Source: CAYVBW01 sp964449995
Lineage (GTDB): Bacteria; Patescibacteriota; Microgenomatia; UBA1400; PJMF01
DNA length: 64,000 bases
Assembly (NCBI GenBank): GCA_964449995.1
Contig: CAYVBW010000001.1
Coordinates: 39,796 to 103,795 of the forward strand
Direction: 5' to 3'
Shown: piece by piece, positions 1 to 7,731 of the stretch
Layout: each line of letters opens with the position of its first letter
Position numbering within the stretch: the stretch's first letter is position 1
Program-made: the position numbers and the translations under genes
Notes under the pieces: model-generated
Database searches by the model: none
What the model was told of the DNA's origin: nothing
Seen by the model: only the letters and a program-made list of their open reading frames with translations

Positions 1-82
1 CAGCGCCAACAACACCAATTCATAATACTGGGATATAACTAAAAAATCAGCTTAATTTTTTCAAAAAAAAGAAAAAAATAAC

Positions 83-457
83 ATGACAAGCAAAACCACA
101 AACTCATTAGCCTCAATTGAGTTTGATATCGGTCAAGAAGGCAGAGAACAACTCCCTTTTGGTGAAACTGTGGTCACAGAAGGTGGTGGAGCCAGCGCTG
201 TTTCCAGCTTCATCAGCAACTTATTAAGAATAAGCATTGTTGTTGCTGCCCTCATTCTTCTCTTTAATTTAATTTTTGCCGGTTTTGAATGGCTTTCTTC
301 TGGAGGAGATAGCAGTAAAATTGAAAAAGCGCGCACCAGAATGACTCAGTCAATTATTGGCTTTGTAATACTATTTGCCGTAATTGCTATCTTTACTTTC
401 ATCCAAGATTTACTTGGGATAAACGTTATTACCTTTACCACTGAAGGTGGTGGTTAA
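83..457 (+). CDS. VirB2/TrbC-like two-helix membrane protein (pilin candidate)
   Basis: A 124-residue protein with a polar N-terminus (about residues 1-45) and two hydrophobic helices (about 48-70 and 90-112). They are separated by a short charged loop with the motif GFEWLSSGGDSSKIEKAR. The same helix-loop-helix with a W-x-SGG loop recurs in four other proteins of this window. VirB2/TrbC pilins of type IV secretion systems have this topology, so a pilin-like or small channel role is likely; this is inference from topology and from the VirB4/VirB6/PrgI genes elsewhere in the window. No cleavable signal peptide is obvious. The reading frame continues for 20 Pro/Gly-rich codons beyond its TAA stop, so the C-terminus may have been shortened. 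Confidence 0.6.
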   Translation: MTSKTTNSLASIEFDIGQEGREQLPFGETVVTEGGGASAVSSFISNLLRISIVVAALILLFNLIFAGFEWLSSGGDSSKIEKARTRMTQSIIGFVILFAVIAIFTFIQDLLGINVITFTTEGGG

Positions 458-552
458 CCCATTCCGCCTCCAGAGGGTGGGGGTGGAGGAGAAGTAAGAC
501 CTCCAGTATATAAATTTTAAATAAATTTAAAATAGAAATTAAAAGCCCTATT

Positions 553-582
553 TTGACATTTATTTTAAAAACCTGATACAAT
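553..582 (+). promoter_or_regulatory. Sigma-70-type promoter for the second pilin-like gene
   Basis: TTGACA and TACAAT hexamers are separated by 18 bases, with a TG one base before the -10 box (extended -10). It lies about 40 bases upstream of a start codon that has a strong AAAGGAG ribosome site. The perfect -35 box makes this one of the best promoters in the window and suggests high expression of the pilin-like protein. Confidence 0.65.
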
Positions 583-629
583 ATCAACAACAATTATCAA
601 TAATCATCAAATTAATTAAAGGAGAAAAA

Positions 630-1031
630 ATGAATAAAATTAAACAAATTGCTATAGGAGCCGGATCAGCCATTAGCGGAGCGTTGCTGACCGTCAATCC
701 AGTTTTGGCTCAAGAAACCGAAGTTAAGGTTGAAGTACCCGATGCCTTTGATATAAGTGTGGGCGATCTTTTAACAACTCTTTTGAATTTAGTTTTAGTC
801 ATAGCTGCAATTTTGGTTTTTGCCTACTTGATTTGGGGTGGAATTGAGTGGATTACCTCTGGTGGTGATAAGAGCAAAACAGAGTCAGCCAGAAATAAAA
901 TCACAGCTGCCATTGTAGGGCTGGTGGTTTTGGTTGCCTCCTATGCCATCTTGCAATTAGTCTTGCAAATCCTTGGGATTCAAGGTGGGTTTGAGGGTAT
1001 GCTTAACTTTGCTACCATAGGTGCAAAATAA
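630..1031 (+). CDS. VirB2/TrbC-like two-helix membrane protein with signal peptide
   Basis: A 133-residue protein starting with a probable signal peptide (basic N-terminus, hydrophobic stretch, cleavage near VLAQE at about residue 28). Two hydrophobic helices follow, at about 45-72 and 87-110. The connecting loop reads WGGIEWITSGGDKSKTESAR, the clearest version of the motif shared by the five paralogues in the window. This matches the topology of mature VirB2/TrbC pilin subunits (signal peptide, two helices, short cytoplasmic loop). The start is set by AAAGGAG six bases upstream of ATG. It has its own strong promoter and a strong intrinsic terminator, so it forms a single-gene unit, as expected of an abundant structural subunit. 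The function is inferred from architecture. Confidence 0.65.
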   Translation: MNKIKQIAIGAGSAISGALLTVNPVLAQETEVKVEVPDAFDISVGDLLTTLLNLVLVIAAILVFAYLIWGGIEWITSGGDKSKTESARNKITAAIVGLVVLVASYAILQLVLQILGIQGGFEGMLNFATIGAK

Positions 1032-1057
1032 TGTCCTTTTAAATAAGCACACAACAA

Positions 1058-1086
1058 AAAAAACCCTCTGTTAAAGAGGGTTTTTT
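1058..1086 (+). terminator. Intrinsic terminator
   Basis: CCCTCT and AGAGGG form a stem around a 5-base loop, flanked by six A on the left and six T on the right, so the stem can extend to 12 pairs. It lies 26 bases after the pilin-like gene and could act in both directions. Confidence 0.85.
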
Positions 1087-1176
1087 AATAAATTACAGCC
1101 GACTTTCCCATTTTTGCTTAAAAAATAATATAATAAGTCATTAATAAATAATTTGATACATCAGCACTCCTAATTT

Positions 1177-1629
1177 ATGAAAAAAATCATTAAATTTATT
1201 AAAATCTTTTGTTTTTTTGCTATTATTTTTTTTGTCAGCACCAACAAAACCTTTGCCCAAACCAGAGTTTGGGAAAGTATTAATCAACATTGTGTTGTTG
1301 ATGGCGTTGCCACTATCCAGGGTGTATCTTGCTTGATTGCTAATGTTTTATCAGTTGCTCTCACAGTCATTGGTCTGGCTGGATTCATCATGCTAATAGT
1401 TGGCTCCTTAAAATGGCTCTTGTCAGGAGGCAGCTCTCAAAATGTAGACAGCGCTAAAAAAACCATGACTTATGCCGTGGTTGGACTGGTAGTAGCGCTT
1501 AGCTCATTTATGATAATCAATCTAATTGCTCAGTTTACTGGAGTCAATGTTATTACTGAGTTCTTTATTCCTGGAAGCGATACCGGTCTTGAGGGAGGTC
1601 CACAATGGGAAGATGTGGGTCGACTGTAG
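1177..1629 (+). CDS. VirB2/TrbC-like two-helix membrane protein
   Basis: A 150-residue protein with an N-terminal signal peptide (Lys/Ile-rich start, hydrophobic stretch, cleavage near TFAQT at about residue 28). A short extracytoplasmic segment with two cysteines follows (CVVDG and VSCLI), then two hydrophobic helices. The loop KWLLSGGSSQNVDSAK corresponds to the W-x-SGG loop of its neighbours. The end of the second helix, TGVNVIT, resembles LGINVIT in the first gene of the window. A pilin-like role in the secretion system is inferred. It converges with the isoprenoid operon, with only about 50 bases between the stop codons. Confidence 0.6.
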   Translation: MKKIIKFIKIFCFFAIIFFVSTNKTFAQTRVWESINQHCVVDGVATIQGVSCLIANVLSVALTVIGLAGFIMLIVGSLKWLLSGGSSQNVDSAKKTMTYAVVGLVVALSSFMIINLIAQFTGVNVITEFFIPGSDTGLEGGPQWEDVGRL

Positions 1630-1678
1630 CTAAATAACCCAGTCAACGCTTTTGTTCTCACCAGATTCTGCTAACGCC

Positions 1679-2377
1679 CTACTTTCCAAACCTGCGAATT
1701 CTTCCTTGATAGTCTTTTAGTGCCTTGTCCAACTCCTTGATATCAAAATCAGGCATTAGTACTTTTGTAAAATACAACTCTGAATAAACACTTTGCCAAG
1801 GCATAAAGCCTGACAATCTTTGCTCCCCACCGGTCCTAATTATTAAATCCGGATCAGGAATTCCCTTAGTATCCAAGTATTGCTCAAGCTCATCCGCCCC
1901 CAACTGCTCAAGACTCAGTCCAGCAGCAACCGCCTGCCTAACTGCTCTTACTATCTCATCCCTGCCCCCATAGTTTAAGGCAAAGGTGACAGTAATTTTA
2001 TAATCTTTTTTATTAATTTCTTTAAACCGATTAACACTTTCTTGAATATCCTGAGGAAACCGACTCAAATCACCAATTGTTTTCACCCTCACCTTCTCTT
2101 TTACCATCTCATCAAAGCCCTCACTAAAAGAGAGACGCATCAAGTCCATAATTGCCTCAACCTCAGCCTTATCTCTTTGCCAATTCTCAGTACTAAAAGC
2201 CCACAAAGTTAAAAAAGGAATCCCCAGAGAAATGCAGTGTCGAGTAAGATCTTCAATATTTTCTCGAGCAACTTTCTCATGACCCTTAAAAATCTTAAGC
2301 TTGTTTTGTCTAGCCCAACGGCGATTACCATCCATAATAATAGCGATGTGTTGAGGAAGAGAATTGGTCTTTTTCAT
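1679..2377 (-). CDS. uppS: Undecaprenyl diphosphate synthase (cis-prenyltransferase)
   Basis: Condenses isopentenyl diphosphate onto farnesyl diphosphate in cis to make undecaprenyl diphosphate, the lipid carrier for peptidoglycan and other surface polymers. The 232 residues are full length. The signature IAIIMDGNRRWA near the N-terminus holds the catalytic Asp16. TLWAFSTENW, ALNYGGRDEI, DLIIRTGGEQRLSGF and WQSVYSELYF are the other cis-prenyltransferase regions, in the right order. It is the last gene of a seven-gene minus-strand operon and starts 11 bases after the isopentenyl phosphate kinase stop. This links C5 unit synthesis directly to wall lipid carrier production. Confidence 0.95.
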   Translation of the reverse strand: MKKTNSLPQHIAIIMDGNRRWARQNKLKIFKGHEKVARENIEDLTRHCISLGIPFLTLWAFSTENWQRDKAEVEAIMDLMRLSFSEGFDEMVKEKVRVKTIGDLSRFPQDIQESVNRFKEINKKDYKITVTFALNYGGRDEIVRAVRQAVAAGLSLEQLGADELEQYLDTKGIPDPDLIIRTGGEQRLSGFMPWQSVYSELYFTKVLMPDFDIKELDKALKDYQGRIRRFGK

Positions 2378-2388
2378 AATTTAAAGGC

Positions 2389-3186
2389 TTAAGCTGTTAT
2401 TTTAGTACCCTTAACTGACTTGCCACCAATAGCATCAGATAAAGTACCATGAACAATTCCGTCAATAATTAGGCCAGGAATGCCTTGTTTTGCTAATAAC
2501 AAAGTCTCCTCGACTTTATGCAACATACCTCCTGTTACATCTGTCCCGCCTGACCCACCCAAATTTTGGCGGTATTGTCCAATATTCTTACCATTGATTT
2601 CTTTAATAGTTTTACCATCAGCATCATAAACTCCACTTGTTTGCCCACATTGAATAATTTGTTCAACACGATAATCCTTGGCTTTTAAAGCCAGTCCCAA
2701 ATACGCAAGCACTTTCTCAGTAGAAAAAATTGTGCATCCCATCTTTTCATCCAGGATTTGATCGCCATATACAACTGGCAGTAAGCCTTGGGTCAAAAGC
2801 AACTCAATCGATTTGGTAAAAATATCTGACAGCTTGTGCTCACTAGCCACCATACTGCTTAGAGGAGAAACAGAAACCGCATTAATCTTTTCTTTTAAAA
2901 ATTTTTTTATCACAATGCGATTTAGCCTTGCTGCCACGTCTGACACTTCAGCAATCCCGCGATAACTCTGTTTATTAATAATTCCCTTGTGGGTTTGATA
3001 TTTTTTTGCTGGCACATGTGCAAAAGAGCCCGCACCATGACCAATTATTAACAATTTCCCCATATTAACAGCTTTTTTTACCTCTGAGGCAATAATATCC
3101 AAAGCTTCTTCGTTTACAGTAAAGGGCTTGTTTTTGTCTGTAATAAGGGAGCCCCCGATTTTAATTAAGATTATTGGTTTATGCAT
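2389..3186 (-). CDS. Isopentenyl phosphate kinase
   Basis: Phosphorylates isopentenyl phosphate to isopentenyl diphosphate, the last step of the archaeal-type alternative mevalonate pathways. It is an amino acid kinase fold of 265 residues. The N-terminal nucleotide-binding motif is IKIGGSLITDK, and GHGAGSFAHVPAKKY holds the conserved catalytic histidine (His57) that distinguishes this family from glutamate-5-kinase and fosfomycin kinases. A GGSGGTDVTGGMLHKV segment near residue 220 is also present. The start codon lies inside the 3' end of the isomerase gene (8-base overlap), so the two are translationally linked. The enzyme is typical of archaea, some Chloroflexi and some CPR bacteria; it implies decarboxylation before the second phosphorylation. 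Confidence 0.88.
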   Translation of the reverse strand: MHKPIILIKIGGSLITDKNKPFTVNEEALDIIASEVKKAVNMGKLLIIGHGAGSFAHVPAKKYQTHKGIINKQSYRGIAEVSDVAARLNRIVIKKFLKEKINAVSVSPLSSMVASEHKLSDIFTKSIELLLTQGLLPVVYGDQILDEKMGCTIFSTEKVLAYLGLALKAKDYRVEQIIQCGQTSGVYDADGKTIKEINGKNIGQYRQNLGGSGGTDVTGGMLHKVEETLLLAKQGIPGLIIDGIVHGTLSDAIGGKSVKGTKITA

Positions 3187-3730
3187 AGTTTGCCAAATTT
3201 TGTTTGATATTTTTTTGTGACAAGATAATACTCACCCATGGGGCAAAATTGCTCGCTGCTGTTAATAGTTGCTTAAATTGAATCCACCCAACCTCAGACA
3301 CCTCATCTGGATTTGGCTTAAGCTCCCCCTTAAAATCCCCAACAAAAACTGTGTCTATTTCATTCTCACTAAAGCCATTGTCAAAACTTACTTGGTATTG
3401 AAACTTACCAACTTTACTCAACCCTACCCCCTCAATACCTAACTCCTCTTTTAATCGGCGCTTAGCACAATCTAAGTAACTTTCGCCAGGCCGAACATTT
3501 CCGCATGCAGTGTTAGCCCACTGATTGGCTGCCACTATTTTTTTCTTACTTCGTTTTTGAATTAGAACTTCACCTGTAGCATTAAACAAAAAAACACTGC
3601 AGGCTCGATGTAATTTACCTAAGCCCTTATGCGTCTCAATAACATTTTCTGACCCAATCACCTCATCATCTGCATTAACTAGCACAACCCGATCAAGCTT
3701 TTGATAAATTTTATTGTTTGTGCTGTTCAT
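3179..3730 (-). CDS. idi: Isopentenyl-diphosphate delta-isomerase, type 1 (Nudix)
   Basis: Interconverts isopentenyl and dimethylallyl diphosphate. The 183 residues carry a Nudix-type core. The catalytic cysteine is Cys76 in WANTACGN, and E-L-G follows in RRLKEELG. Two metal-ligand histidines (His34, His41) and the glutamates Glu122 and Glu124 in ENEID match the E. coli enzyme. The third histidine ligand, in the E. coli motif CGHPQ, is replaced here by Asn78, which is unusual. The gene sits between the DUF35 gene (40-base gap) and the kinase gene (overlap). It is type 1, not the flavin-dependent type 2 that usually accompanies archaeal mevalonate pathways, so the operon has mixed character. 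Confidence 0.88.
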   Translation of the reverse strand: MNSTNNKIYQKLDRVVLVNADDEVIGSENVIETHKGLGKLHRACSVFLFNATGEVLIQKRSKKKIVAANQWANTACGNVRPGESYLDCAKRRLKEELGIEGVGLSKVGKFQYQVSFDNGFSENEIDTVFVGDFKGELKPNPDEVSEVGWIQFKQLLTAASNFAPWVSIILSQKNIKQNLANYA

Positions 3731-3770
3731 AATTTTTAAAACCGCCCCTATTTAACAAGGCTAAAAAAAC

Positions 3771-4067
3771 TCATGCTTGCTTAACTTTTTTTACTTTAAG
3801 CTGATATTCTAATGGATCAGAATCATTTTTTTTAGAACCTTTTCTTAACACACACCTAACCTTATCCCCTATCTCCAGCCTTTGATGACCAACTCCCATT
3901 AACTCTTTCCTATTTTTCCCAAAGGCTACAATTGCCAAAGAATAGGGAGCCGCCCTCAAGTGCTCACTGCCAGCAACCCTAATATAGGTGCTTACCACAA
4001 CCTGTCCAGTTTTGCCCAAAAAACTCTTCCATTGTTTATTGAGTCTTGTGTATTTAGCCGGATGCAT
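3771..4067 (-). CDS. DUF35 OB-fold protein, partner of thiolase/HMG-CoA synthase
   Basis: A 98-residue protein that matches the OB-fold half of DUF35 proteins: GQVVVSTYIRVAG, then RAAPYSLAIVAFG, then a GDKVRCVL segment. In archaea a DUF35 protein bridges acetoacetyl-CoA thiolase and HMG-CoA synthase in one complex that channels acetoacetyl-CoA. Here the gene directly follows those two genes, so the same role is likely. Archaeal DUF35 proteins normally start with a four-cysteine zinc ribbon. This one has a single cysteine and no ribbon, and the 36-base gap upstream leaves no room for it. Assignment rests on motif pattern plus context. Confidence 0.75.
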   Translation of the reverse strand: MHPAKYTRLNKQWKSFLGKTGQVVVSTYIRVAGSEHLRAAPYSLAIVAFGKNRKELMGVGHQRLEIGDKVRCVLRKGSKKNDSDPLEYQLKVKKVKQA

Positions 4068-4103
4068 AATTTTATTTTATATTAATTGAATAATATTAAA
4101 TTG

Positions 4104-5210
4104 CTAGCCAACTACATGAACTACAGCTGTAGCTCCAGATCCTCCCACGTTATGGGCCAAGCCTAATTTATAACGCTCATCCTCAATTTGCTGAGCTAAA
4201 TAAACAACCTGTTTGATGCCGGTAGCACCGATTGGATGACCAAATGCTTTTAAACCACCTGATAAGTTAATCACAACTTTTCCATTCAATTTTGTTTCGT
4301 GGTTGAGCGTAGCCCGACCACCCATTCCTTTGTCAAAAAAACCCAAGTCCTCGATCGCCAAAATCTCTGCAATAGTAAAACAATCGTGAACCTCTGCCAA
4401 CTGTATTTGATCTGGCCTAACATCAGCCATCTGATAAGACTTTTGTGCTGCTTGCACCGTTGCTCTCAAGGTAGTTAAATCTTTTCTACTAGCTAAGTCC
4501 AAAGCATCTTGAGCATGACCAAAACCTAAAATTTTGGGCTTATTTTTCATCTTGCGGCCTGTTAGTATCACAGCTGAAGCCCCGTCTGAAATTGGCGAGC
4601 AATCTAGCAATCTAAGAGGATCTGCCACTAAAGGACTTTGTGAGACTTGATCTAAAGTAAATTCTCGATGAAATTGAGCCAAAGGGTTCTCCAAGGCATG
4701 TGTGTGATTTTTTACAGCTACAGCAGACAGCATTTCCCTAGATGTTTTAAACTTTTCTGTATGCACTTGGGCCAGTAAGGCATACAAGCCAGGGAAAGTT
4801 GAGCCATTTTCAGCATCATGATTAGCTGCCATAGCAAGAATTCGGGTGGCATTGCTCGCAGTTGTATCTGTCATCTTTTCGGCCCCAACTACCAAAGCAG
4901 TTTGACAATACCCTGACAAAATCGCCTGTTCTGCAGCCAATAAAGCCAACCCCCCAGAAGCGCAAGCTCCCTCCACTCTCATGCTGGGAGGAAAATGATT
5001 AAAAAACTGACTTACCAAAGCATTGAGATGAAGTTGATTGTTAAATTCTCCAGGGGCTTTGCTGGCAACAAAAACTTGGTCTATTTGTCTAGAATCAATA
5101 CCAGCATTTTTAACAGAACCCCCAATTGCTTCTTGAAACAAATCAGCCAACCCTTTTTCCCAGAGTTCTCCGACCTTAGTTGTATGATGACCCGCAATAG
5201 TAATTTGCAT
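4104..5210 (-). CDS. Archaeal/SCP-x type acetyl-CoA C-acetyltransferase (thiolase)
   Basis: Condenses two acetyl-CoA to acetoacetyl-CoA, the entry to the mevalonate pathway. The 368 residues show the thiolase fold. The acyl-accepting cysteine is Cys83 in VEGACASGG, a histidine is in AEVHDCFTIAE (His275), and the general-base histidine is in KAFGHPIGATG (His325). The final loop HNVGGSGATAV lacks the second catalytic cysteine of classical thiolases, as is usual in the SCP-x/archaeal branch. It starts 25 bases after the HMG-CoA synthase stop and is followed by the DUF35 gene, the arrangement known for the archaeal thiolase-DUF35-HMG-CoA synthase complex. Confidence 0.9.
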   Translation of the reverse strand: MQITIAGHHTTKVGELWEKGLADLFQEAIGGSVKNAGIDSRQIDQVFVASKAPGEFNNQLHLNALVSQFFNHFPPSMRVEGACASGGLALLAAEQAILSGYCQTALVVGAEKMTDTTASNATRILAMAANHDAENGSTFPGLYALLAQVHTEKFKTSREMLSAVAVKNHTHALENPLAQFHREFTLDQVSQSPLVADPLRLLDCSPISDGASAVILTGRKMKNKPKILGFGHAQDALDLASRKDLTTLRATVQAAQKSYQMADVRPDQIQLAEVHDCFTIAEILAIEDLGFFDKGMGGRATLNHETKLNGKVVINLSGGLKAFGHPIGATGIKQVVYLAQQIEDERYKLGLAHNVGGSGATAVVHVVG

Positions 5211-5235
5211 TGTATTTAACCTAGCTAAAAACTAA

Positions 5236-6306
5236 TCAGTGATACCTGTCTTTTGTAAGTCTGGCATACTGCTGATAACTAATTGGTTGTAAATTTTTAA
5301 TTTTGTCTAAAGTAAAATCCTGCCATTTTTTTCTCTGCTTGGGCAAATTATCGGTAGTCTCAAAAACAAAACTATCTGCTCCAGCACCAGAGCCATAGGC
5401 TGTTACAAAAATCTTTTTTCCGGCTGGAGCTTGGTCTAAAATAGCTGCCAAAGCCAAGGGCACACTCCCAGCATAAGTATTGCCTACCTTTTTTACAATC
5501 AAACCCGGCTTAAGTTGTTTTGAAGAAAATCCCAACTGCTTGGCAGCTTGTAGGGGAAATTTGCCATTGGGTGTATGAAAAACACAGTAATCAAAGTCTT
5601 CAGCCTTAAGTTTCATTTCTTTTAAAAGCATTTTGCTGGATTTAATCACATGATAAAAATAAGCTGGCTTACCAGTGAATCTTCCTCCGTGGTGAGGAAA
5701 ATCCTCCCCGGACTTTCTCCAAAAATCAGGGGTGTCGCTAGCAACTGATGAAGTTGCCAATAATTTCACCAGCAGGTTGGTAGAACCAAAAATAAAAGCT
5801 GCAGCCCCAGCTGCAGCAGTGTACTCCAGCGCATCTCCTGGCTTGGCCTGAGCTACATCTGCCCCAATAGCCAAGGCATATTTAGCAAAGTCACTTAAAA
5901 TATAGCTAGCACAAATCTGCATTCCCTGAGTCCCTGCCTTGCAGGCAAATTGCAAATCCGCCATGGCCAATTCTTCTGGCAAGCCCAACGCGCCCGCAAC
6001 CACAGAACCTGAGGGCTTAACTGCATAGGGATGACTTTCACTACCAACAAACAAAGCACTAATTTTTTTACTACCAAAATTTTTAGTAATCCCGGCTCTA
6101 GCTAGAGCTTGCCAGGCTGCTGAAGTTGAAAGAGTGATTGTGTCCTCATCAAAATCTGGCACTGTTTTTTGCTCAACCAACAAAGAATTACTCACTGTAC
6201 CGATCTCTTTGTTGTGAGCCATTTCCAACTCTTTTATAGACAAAGACCAGCTTGGCAACTCGGTGCCATAAGCCACAATTCCCACTGGTTTATTAATCAC
6301 TGGCAT
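5236..6306 (-). CDS. Hydroxymethylglutaryl-CoA synthase (archaeal type)
   Basis: Adds acetyl-CoA to acetoacetyl-CoA to give HMG-CoA. The 356 residues are the length of the archaeal/bacterial MvaS-like group. The catalytic triad is visible: Glu90 in VGSESHPYAVKPS, the nucleophile Cys122 in FACKAGTQ, and His244 in VFHTPNGKFP. The SESHPYAVKPS and FACKAGTQ segments resemble archaeal enzymes rather than firmicute MvaS; this is judged by eye. It lies second in the operon, 60 bases after HMG-CoA reductase and just before the thiolase with which archaeal homologues form a complex. Confidence 0.92.
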   Translation of the reverse strand: MPVINKPVGIVAYGTELPSWSLSIKELEMAHNKEIGTVSNSLLVEQKTVPDFDEDTITLSTSAAWQALARAGITKNFGSKKISALFVGSESHPYAVKPSGSVVAGALGLPEELAMADLQFACKAGTQGMQICASYILSDFAKYALAIGADVAQAKPGDALEYTAAAGAAAFIFGSTNLLVKLLATSSVASDTPDFWRKSGEDFPHHGGRFTGKPAYFYHVIKSSKMLLKEMKLKAEDFDYCVFHTPNGKFPLQAAKQLGFSSKQLKPGLIVKKVGNTYAGSVPLALAAILDQAPAGKKIFVTAYGSGAGADSFVFETTDNLPKQRKKWQDFTLDKIKNLQPISYQQYARLTKDRYH

Positions 6307-6366
6307 AATCTTTTAATTTTTATTTAATGTATATTTTTTAATAATTTGCTAAAAATTTCCCCAAGC

Positions 6367-7602
6367 CTATCTAGCCAGTTTCTGATGAGCGCAGGCCAAG
6401 CTTTGCGTAGCTAAAGCAGCCAGTCCAGATAGCTCCCCAGACAAAACCGCAACCGCCACAACACCTGCTAGCTCTTCGGCCCTAATCTCCCTACCAAAGA
6501 TTAATTTTCGAGCTTGCTGGAATGGAGTTAAGCCACTTCCTCCTCCAACCACTCCGACATTAACATTAGGCATATTTAGTGCGACATAAAGCGAATTATT
6601 AGGCTTTTGTTCAACCAACAGACTAGCCTGAGAACACTCAACAACATGAGCCATATCTTGGCCTGTAGCCAAAAATAGTCCGGCAACCATGTTGGCAGCA
6701 TGCATGTTTAAAGAATCTGCCCCAGCTAAATTGGAGCCAACAACATTTTTCCAATAATAAGTTTTATAAAAATCCTGTACGCCAACTTTTAATACAGACT
6801 GTAAAATTTTTTTATTCAACAGGACCTCAGCCTGAACACTGTATCCCCTGCCCAACAAACGATTAATTGCAGAAGTTTTTTTATCAACACACATATTCCC
6901 AGACAAAGAGATTAATTCTATGTTGGGATATGAGGAAATTACTTCTTTCCAAGCTTGACCCAGCGCTAAGGTCACCATATTCATACCCATGGCCTGGTCA
7001 GTGTCAAAAACAAAGCGAGCATAAACCGCCCTACCAACAACCCAAGCATGACAATCCTTTAACTTTAAATGCTGGCTGGTCTTTTCACATACTTGCTTAA
7101 TTTTTTTTAAACCACCCTTATTTTCTATCCAATCCACAAATTCCTTTGCCTCAAAATGATTAAGAAAGCCAAAAACAGGGGCTCTAGTCATACCTATTTT
7201 TTCAACAAATACTCGCGTTGGTTTGGTTTTACTTAAAGCCTTCATGCCCCTGGCAACACTAGCAACCAAAGCTCCTTCTGTGGTAGCCAGCGGGATAAAC
7301 AGTTCTTGTTGGAACGGTTCACCGCCATCAATTGTCATCTGCACAGAAGCTGGACCAGCCACCCCCACAGGTATCTCCACACTACCCAACAAATTTTCGC
7401 AGTTTTTTTGTTCAGCCTGCTTTACATCTATTTTGTTAATCTTAAAAAAATTAGAAAAATCAAGTTGATCGGTAGTCCCACTTCCCCCATCCTTCTTATG
7501 CATAAATTTTCTTCTCTTTAGATAATCAATCAAGATAGCCTGACGTTGCAAAATTTTTTCTTGAGAAGATCCTACGAAGTTTTTTAAATTAAGACTGATC
7601 AT
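6367..7602 (-). CDS. Hydroxymethylglutaryl-CoA reductase, class I (NADPH)
   Basis: Reduces HMG-CoA to mevalonate. The 411 residues carry the class I landmarks in order: ENLLGSVEIPVGVAGPA, Glu109 in TTEGALVAS, the DQAMGMNMV nucleotide motif, the catalytic lysine in SGNMCVDKKTSAIN, Asp316 in GQDMAHVVE, and the C-terminal His406 in AHQKLAR. The usual SIGGFNAHAAN is replaced by GADSLNMHAAN. The chosen ATG is preceded by GGAAAG at ribosome-site distance; an in-frame TTG 72 bases upstream would add 24 residues unlike the family and is rejected. It is the first gene of the isoprenoid operon, which faces away from valS across a 129-base intergenic region. Confidence 0.94.
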   Translation of the reverse strand: MISLNLKNFVGSSQEKILQRQAILIDYLKRRKFMHKKDGGSGTTDQLDFSNFFKINKIDVKQAEQKNCENLLGSVEIPVGVAGPASVQMTIDGGEPFQQELFIPLATTEGALVASVARGMKALSKTKPTRVFVEKIGMTRAPVFGFLNHFEAKEFVDWIENKGGLKKIKQVCEKTSQHLKLKDCHAWVVGRAVYARFVFDTDQAMGMNMVTLALGQAWKEVISSYPNIELISLSGNMCVDKKTSAINRLLGRGYSVQAEVLLNKKILQSVLKVGVQDFYKTYYWKNVVGSNLAGADSLNMHAANMVAGLFLATGQDMAHVVECSQASLLVEQKPNNSLYVALNMPNVNVGVVGGGSGLTPFQQARKLIFGREIRAEELAGVVAVAVLSGELSGLAALATQSLACAHQKLAR

Positions 7603-7731
7603 AAATTTTGTTTCTTTCCACAAAAACCAACACCCTGTTTGAAGGGCAATAAATATAGTCGTGTTTTGTGCCAAAAATCATTCAAGCTCATGATAAAATA
7701 AGATTTTGAACCAAATAATTGCTCATTGGTA

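Noticed and set aside
6367..7674. Longer HMG-CoA reductase with TTG start
   Set aside because: The extra 24 residues do not fit the family and the ATG has a better-placed ribosome site.
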